Below, in pieces: positions 59,818 through 64,000 of a stretch of 64,000 bases of DNA. The stretch comes from Haloplanus salinarum. GTDB taxonomy: Archaea > Halobacteriota > Halobacteria > Halobacteriales > Haloferacaceae. The notes beneath the pieces were generated by a model. The model saw only the letters and a program-made list of their open reading frames with translations, was not told the DNA's origin and searched no databases. A program made the translations under genes and the position numbers. Every line of letters starts with the position of its first letter. Positions within the stretch are counted from its first letter, which is position 1. The DNA lies in NCBI RefSeq assembly GCF_024498175.1, contig NZ_CP101823.1:3386906-3450905 (forward strand), written 5' to 3'.

Positions 59818-60266
59818 CACTCGGCGTGCCTGACGATGTGGACGTCGTACCGCGCGTCCGACGAGAGGGGGTCGCCGACGCTGGTCAGCGGCGACGACAC
59901 CCGGCCCGCGTTCTCGCTGCCCACGAAGAGGACGGAGACGTCGAGTTCCGCCGCCACCTCCCGGACCGTCCGGGTCACGTCGTCGGTCGTCGTCGCCGTC
60001 GCGTCCTCGCTCTCGCCGGGCCGTTCACACCGAAACGTCACCGCGTCGTCGACAGCCTTCACACGGCGCTCGAACTGCCGACAGAGGTCGTCCGGCCGGT
60101 AGGCCTCGTCGGCGCCGATCCAGCCGCGTTCCTCCGCGAACGACCGGTCGTCGGGGACGACAGTCAGTGCCACGACCGCCTCGTCCCGGCACGCGCCGAA
60201 CTCGCACGCTCGCTTCAGCGCCGCCGCCGCGAGCGCCGAGTCGTCGAACGGAACCAGTAGCGTCAT
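59817..60266 (-). CDS. Universal stress protein (UspA) family
   Basis: 149 aa. The UspA fold is recognisable from TLLVPFDDSALAAAALKRACE at the N-terminus, VALTVVPDDRSF, and the C-terminal ELDVSVLFVGSENAGRVSSPLTSVGDPL. The nucleotide loop GSENAGRVSS lacks the usual GxxGxxG spacing, so ATP binding is doubtful. It has a TATA box at 60290-60297 on the minus strand. Confidence 0.88.
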   Translation of the reverse strand: MTLLVPFDDSALAAAALKRACEFGACRDEAVVALTVVPDDRSFAEERGWIGADEAYRPDDLCRQFERRVKAVDDAVTFRCERPGESEDATATTTDDVTRTVREVAAELDVSVLFVGSENAGRVSSPLTSVGDPLSSDARYDVHIVRHAE

Positions 60267-60289
60267 ACCGGCGCTTCGACCCCCTCGGT

Positions 60290-60297
60290 CTTATATG
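60290..60297 (-). promoter_or_regulatory. TATA box of the universal stress protein gene
   Basis: catataag on the minus strand is centred about 28 nt before the ATG at 60266, fitting a leaderless transcript. Confidence 0.6.
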
Positions 60298-60389
60298 TCC
60301 GCCAACCGAGGAATTCGGCACGGGACCGATCCCACCGGAACCGGTGGTGAGTGGCCCCTCACGCCCCATCGCTGCCGGTCCGGGCGAGG

Positions 60390-60397
60390 AATACTAG
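60390..60397 (+). promoter_or_regulatory. TATA box of the second site-2 protease gene
   Basis: aatactag is centred about 28 nt before the ATG at 60422. Confidence 0.5.
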
Positions 60398-60421
60398 TGG
60401 CTGGGGTCCTTACCGCGTGCG

Positions 60422-61522
60422 ATGGCCGAACCCACGGTTCCGGGCGACCTCCCCGATCCGGGGTCGTTCACCGAGGCGTTTCTCGTCTACGATGTCGACG
60501 TCGCCGACGAGCAGGTCCGGTACTACGGCGAGCCGATGGACGAGCGGGAGTCGGTGATCCGGCGGATCGCCCCCCTGTTCCGTCGACGGGGCTACCGCGT
60601 CGACATCCGTTACGAGATGGGCGAACACGTCCTCGTCGCGACGGAGCGGTCGACGGGGATCGACGGCGTGCCGTGGACCAACGTCGCGCTGTTCGTGATC
60701 ACGGTGCTGACGACGCTGTTCGCCGGCTCGCAGTGGTACGGCATCGACGCGCTCGCGGATCCCCGCGCCCTCGTCCGTGCCTGGCCCTTCGCGCTGTCCG
60801 TCCTCGGGGTCCTCGCGGTCCACGAACTCGGGCACTACGCCCTCAGCCGGTATCACGAGGTGGAGGCGACGCTCCCCTACTTCATCCCGATGCCGAACGT
60901 CCTCGGCACGCTCGGCGCGGTGATCCGCATGAAAGACACCATCCCCAGCCGACGGGCGCTGTTCGACATCGGCGTCGCCGGCCCGCTGGCCGGCCTCGTC
61001 GCCACCGTCGTCGTCACCGCCGTCGGCGTCACGCTCCCGCCGGTCGCGATGCCGGAGTCGACGCTCGTCGCCCGGATCGAACTGGGCTACCCCCTCCTCG
61101 TCAGGGGGATCGCCGCGCTCCTCGGCGAGCCCCTGCGCTACGGCGCCGGCCGGACCGTCAACCCGGTCGTCGTCGGCGGCTGGATCGGCGCCTTCGTCAC
61201 CTTCCTCAACCTGCTCCCGGTCGGCCAACTCGACGGCGCCCACGTGACCCGCTCCCTGATCGGCGACCGGATCCGGTCGGTCCAGCGGCTCGTCCCCGTC
61301 GGCCTGTTCGGCCTCGGCGCCTACCTCCTCGTCGCCGAGGGTGGCCGCGGCGCACAGCTCTGGCTCTTCTGGGGGCTGCTCTCCCTGCTTTTCCTCCGTG
61401 CCGGGACCGCGACGCCCATCGACGAGTCTCCAGTCGGGCGCCCCCGGCAGGTGGTCGGGGCCGTGACGCTCCTCCTCGGCGTCCTCTGTTTCGCCCCCAT
61501 GCCCATCGCGTTCGCCGGCTGA
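60422..61522 (+). CDS. Site-2 protease (M50) family protein
   Basis: 366 aa. A soluble N-terminal domain of about 85 residues (YYGEPMDERESVIRRIAPLF) precedes a membrane part with HELGHYALSRYHEVEA near residue 137 (HExxH zinc motif) and the second ligand region LLPVGQLDGAHVTRSLIG near 266 (DG motif). About eight helices. Unlike the protease at 47 kb it has no CBS domains and resembles the EGY1/archaeal S2P type with an N-terminal extension. The substrate is unknown. Confidence 0.92.
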   Translation: MAEPTVPGDLPDPGSFTEAFLVYDVDVADEQVRYYGEPMDERESVIRRIAPLFRRRGYRVDIRYEMGEHVLVATERSTGIDGVPWTNVALFVITVLTTLFAGSQWYGIDALADPRALVRAWPFALSVLGVLAVHELGHYALSRYHEVEATLPYFIPMPNVLGTLGAVIRMKDTIPSRRALFDIGVAGPLAGLVATVVVTAVGVTLPPVAMPESTLVARIELGYPLLVRGIAALLGEPLRYGAGRTVNPVVVGGWIGAFVTFLNLLPVGQLDGAHVTRSLIGDRIRSVQRLVPVGLFGLGAYLLVAEGGRGAQLWLFWGLLSLLFLRAGTATPIDESPVGRPRQVVGAVTLLLGVLCFAPMPIAFAG

Positions 61523-61568
61523 CCGCTCGCACGCGACGCGAATCAAATCTGAGAACGGCCGTCCAACG

Positions 61569-61576
61569 TTTATATA
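61569..61576 (+). promoter_or_regulatory. TATA box before the PilC/TadC gene
   Basis: tttatata is centred about 27 nt before the ATG at 61599, which opens a 20-codon mini-ORF rather than the main gene. Confidence 0.6.
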
Positions 61577-61598
61577 TGATCACGGGGCAGTTCGCCCC

Positions 61599-61661
61599 AT
61601 GTCGAGAGGGCCGAGACACGCTCGGTCGGGGGGTCGCCCCCACCGCGGAGGGTGGCCGTGA
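61599..61661 (+). other. Leaderless-type mini-ORF overlapping the PilC/TadC start
   Basis: A 20-codon Arg/Gly-rich ORF starts at leaderless distance from the TATA box and includes a GGAGG (61647-61651). It ends with a TGA overlapping the GTG at 61658 (GTGA). The layout parallels the mini-ORF before the pilus ATPase at 17382. Confidence 0.35.
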
Positions 61662-63610
61662 CCGGGGAGCGGCCGGCCGGGGACGATCCGGAACCCGACG
61701 GCGGTTCGGTCGCGGCCACGTCCCGGACGTCCGCGCGACCGACCGGTCACGACGCCACCCTCGACCGCGTCCTGTATGCCCTCTTCGCCCGCCACGCCGA
61801 CGACGCTCGCCACGTCCGGGACCGCAAGCGCTACCGGGGGACCGACCTCCGACTCAGCTTCGACGTCTATCTCGCCCGGGTGTACGGCCTCTCCTGGGCG
61901 GTCGCGTTCGCGGTGACGGTTCCGACCGTCGTCCTCGGCGTCGTCGCCGCCGACGCCTCGCCGGCGGTGGCGTCGGGCGTCGTCGACGCCCTCCCTGTCT
62001 CGCGATTCGACCTCCCCGTCCCGTCGACGACCGCGCTCGTGGCCGCCGCCGGCCTCGCACTCGGGGGCCTCGCCAAGACCGCGACCGTCCGCCTCGGCGG
62101 CGGCTACCTCCGGTGGCTGGCCAACGCGCGCCGGAACGACATCGAGCGGACCCTGCCCGGTGCGGTCCGGTACCTGCACGTCCTCTCCTCGGGGAGCGAC
62201 GGCCACCGGACGATGCTTCGGAAGGTGGCCGCCACCGACCCGTACGGCGAGACGGCGGTCTCGATCCGGAAGGTGCTGAACACCGCCGCCCTCACGGGGA
62301 GCCTCCACGAGGGACTGCGACGGATCGCCCGCGATACGCCCTCCCGGGAGCTGCTCGCACCCTTCCTCCTGAAGTTCAGTGAACACGCCCAGCAGGGCGA
62401 GACCGAACTCGCGAACTACCTCCGGATGGAGAGTCGGATGCTGGCCCACCGGCAGGACCGCGCCAGGGACCGGGCTGCCGGCCTGCTGGAGCTCCTCTCG
62501 GAGGTGTTCATGGTGTTGCTCGTCCTCCCGACGCTTCTAGTGATCGTCCTGACGGTCCTCGCCATCATCTCACCCGGTCTCTCGCGACCGTTCGCGACGC
62601 CGCTCGGCACGACCACGCCCCGCGCCGTCGTCGTCTACGCCAGCGCCGCGTTCGTGCTCGTCCTCGGCGTCGGCGCGAGCATCGTCGTGGGGGGCCTCCG
62701 CCCCCCCGGACAGACCGTCCACTACCGCCGACCGCCGGGGCTCCTCCCGACGCTCGCCTCCGCGACCCGGAACCCGGCGAGTGCCGCCGTCGTCGCCATC
62801 CTGCCGGCCCTCGTCGCCGTCGGCGTCCTCGTCGCCGCCGCGTATCCGCCCGCCGACGTCGCCCTTCTCGGCTACGCCGCCTACGCCCTGCCGGTCGGCG
62901 CCGTCGGGGTCCGCCGTGCCCGCCTCGACGACGCCAAGGATCGGGAGATCAAGGACTTCGTCCACGCCGTCTCCGGGCACGTCAACCTCGGCCGACCCTT
63001 CCCCCGCGCGGTCGAACTCGTCGCCCGCGACGTCGACTTCGGGCCGCTCGACCCCGACGTGGCCGACCTCGCGCTCAACCTGAGCTTCACCTCCCCCGAG
63101 ACGGGCCTCGACGAGAACGTCCGTACCGCGGCGCTGGAGCGGTTCGTCGACCGCGTGGGGACGCCGCTCGCCGAGCAGACCGTCGGCCTCGTCACCGGGG
63201 CCCTCGACGCCGGTAGCGACGCCGGTACCGTCTTCGATACGCTCCAGACCGAGATCGGCCGGCTCTACCACGAGAAACGCGCCCTCCGGGCGAACCTGCT
63301 CGCCTACGTCGCCGTCGGCTGGACGACCGCGCTGCTCGTCGTCGGCATCGCCGTCGCCGTCGGCATCCACGTCTTCGACGGCTTCGAACAACTCGCCTCG
63401 GTGCGTGGCCCCGGCGGCCACGTCATCGAGGGCTCGGCCATCGACCTGGCACGGGAGCGCTACCGGCTCTACGTCGTCACCCAGGCGACGATGCTGGCGT
63501 CGGGGTGGTTCGCCGGCACCGCCAGCCGCGGGCGCTACGAGGCGCTGCTCCACTCCGGCGCCCTCGTCGCCGTCTGTCACGCCGTGTTCGCGGGGGTGGG
63601 GATGATATGA
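61658..63610 (+). CDS. Type II/IV secretion membrane protein (PilC/TadC-like, two T2SF domains)
   Basis: 650 aa from the GTG at 61658 (a GTG two codons earlier is the alternative). Two T2SF-type cytoplasmic domains are separated and followed by helices: the first around residues 150-270 (RTLPGAVRYLHVLSSGSDGHRTMLRKVA), the second around 410-540 (DKREIKDFVH-type start, then VNLGRPFPRAVELVARDVDFGPLDPDVADLALN). About eight hydrophobic segments. It is the likely partner of the ATPase at 17410. The stop overlaps the pilin-like gene (ATGA). Confidence 0.9.
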   Translation: MTGERPAGDDPEPDGGSVAATSRTSARPTGHDATLDRVLYALFARHADDARHVRDRKRYRGTDLRLSFDVYLARVYGLSWAVAFAVTVPTVVLGVVAADASPAVASGVVDALPVSRFDLPVPSTTALVAAAGLALGGLAKTATVRLGGGYLRWLANARRNDIERTLPGAVRYLHVLSSGSDGHRTMLRKVAATDPYGETAVSIRKVLNTAALTGSLHEGLRRIARDTPSRELLAPFLLKFSEHAQQGETELANYLRMESRMLAHRQDRARDRAAGLLELLSEVFMVLLVLPTLLVIVLTVLAIISPGLSRPFATPLGTTTPRAVVVYASAAFVLVLGVGASIVVGGLRPPGQTVHYRRPPGLLPTLASATRNPASAAVVAILPALVAVGVLVAAAYPPADVALLGYAAYALPVGAVGVRRARLDDAKDREIKDFVHAVSGHVNLGRPFPRAVELVARDVDFGPLDPDVADLALNLSFTSPETGLDENVRTAALERFVDRVGTPLAEQTVGLVTGALDAGSDAGTVFDTLQTEIGRLYHEKRALRANLLAYVAVGWTTALLVVGIAVAVGIHVFDGFEQLASVRGPGGHVIEGSAIDLARERYRLYVVTQATMLASGWFAGTASRGRYEALLHSGALVAVCHAVFAGVGMI

Positions 63611-64000
63611 GCCGGCGCGCCCAGTCGACGCCCGTCGGGGTGGCCGTCCTGCTGGCGGTCACCGTCGTCAGCGTCGCGGCGCTGACGGTCGCGGCCGGCT
63701 CGGTCGTCGAGGAGAGTGCCTCCGCCGCGGAGGCCCGCAGCGTCTCGACGGCGATGGGGGAGGCCCTCGACGCCGAGCGGAGCGGTCCCCACGAGCGCCG
63801 ACTCACGCTGCACGAGGGTCGCCTCCGGACCGTCGAGCGGTCGGTCCGACTCCTCGACGGCACGGACCCCGCGGCCGAGTACGCCGTCGGCGGCCTCGTC
63901 TACGCCGCCGGGGAGCGGCGGGTCCGTCACGTCGCCGGCACGACCGTCTCCGACACCGGCACCGGGGCCCGCGCCCGGACGGCGCCGCCGGTGTCGATCC
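63607..64000 (+). CDS. Pilin-like protein (DUF7289/archaeal pseudopilin type), 3' end outside window
   Basis: 131 codons are visible and open to the window edge. The N-terminus SRRAQSTPVGVAVLLAVTVV followed by SVAALTVAAGSVVEESASAAEARS has the class III signal-like look of haloarchaeal minor pilins (a charged head, then a hydrophobic helix). Acidic, Ser/Thr-rich sequence follows. The ATGA overlap with the PilC-like gene supports a role in the same filament system. Confidence 0.78.
   Translation, partial: MSRRAQSTPVGVAVLLAVTVVSVAALTVAAGSVVEESASAAEARSVSTAMGEALDAERSGPHERRLTLHEGRLRTVERSVRLLDGTDPAAEYAVGGLVYAAGERRVRHVAGTTVSDTGTGARARTAPPVSI

Overview
The window is a GC-rich, densely coded piece of a haloarchaeal chromosome. 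The main signs are acidic proteins, Tat-type lipoprotein signals (RR plus lipobox), and archaeal genes: Pus10, RNase HII, eIF1/SUI1, Sec61-beta, class I HMG-CoA reductase, SecDF, archaemetzincin, methenyl-H4MPT cyclohydrolase, F420-dependent NADP reductase and PdxT. Many genes have a TATA box 26-30 nt before the start codon, so leaderless transcripts look common. I found no rRNA, tRNA, CRISPR array or intact insertion sequence. Positions of domains are estimates read by eye; nothing was searched against a database.

Layout. 1-3.9 kb: MoxR ATPase / DUF58 / transglutaminase operon. 4-6 kb: eIF1, a rhodanese and an unknown protein. 6-12.7 kb: a branched-chain amino-acid-type ABC importer (binding lipoprotein divergent from livHMGF) whose permeases and one ATPase carry large extra hydrophobic segments. 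12.9-17.3 kb: a chemotaxis transducer, an SSS symporter with a tiny membrane protein, and a 5-formyl-THF cyclo-ligase-like protein. 17.4-19.6 kb: type IV pilus-type ATPase; its likely partner, a PilC/TadC membrane protein followed by a pilin-like gene, lies 44 kb away at 61.7-64 kb. 20-25 kb: ABC-2 exporter led by a small membrane protein, a DUF3179 lipoprotein and unknowns. 25-32 kb: housekeeping block (Sec61-beta, pdxT, hisE, F420 reductase, HAD phosphatase, carbonic anhydrase, archaemetzincin, HMG-CoA reductase). 32-37.6 kb: regulators, zinc microproteins, thiamine-binding protein, mch. 37.6-44.5 kb: MscS channel, secFD, rnhB, NhaC-like antiporter, msrA. 44.6-50.7 kb: pus10, small proteins, thioredoxin, site-2 protease with CBS domains, histidine kinase.

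51.1-59.8 kb looks like an accessory catabolic island. It holds two M20 peptidases, a small/large SSS symporter pair, an amidase-signature hydrolase and a CocE-type hydrolase, separated by AT-rich gaps. It ends in a relic of an ABC ATPase C-terminus. The genes suggest uptake and hydrolysis of a peptide-like or amide/ester substrate.

The most notable non-gene feature is a palindromic element of about 67-82 bp, present in four copies (about 4.76, 41.25, 55.73 and 59.74 kb). Its core is a 16-bp arm, 10-nt loop, 16-bp arm hairpin, and three copies have short terminal inverted repeats. Three copies end exactly at the stop codon of a minus-strand gene. A second recurring signal is very short ORFs that overlap the start codon of the next gene by 4-8 nt. 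Two of these precede the pilus ATPase and the pilus membrane protein and sit at leaderless distance from a TATA box.
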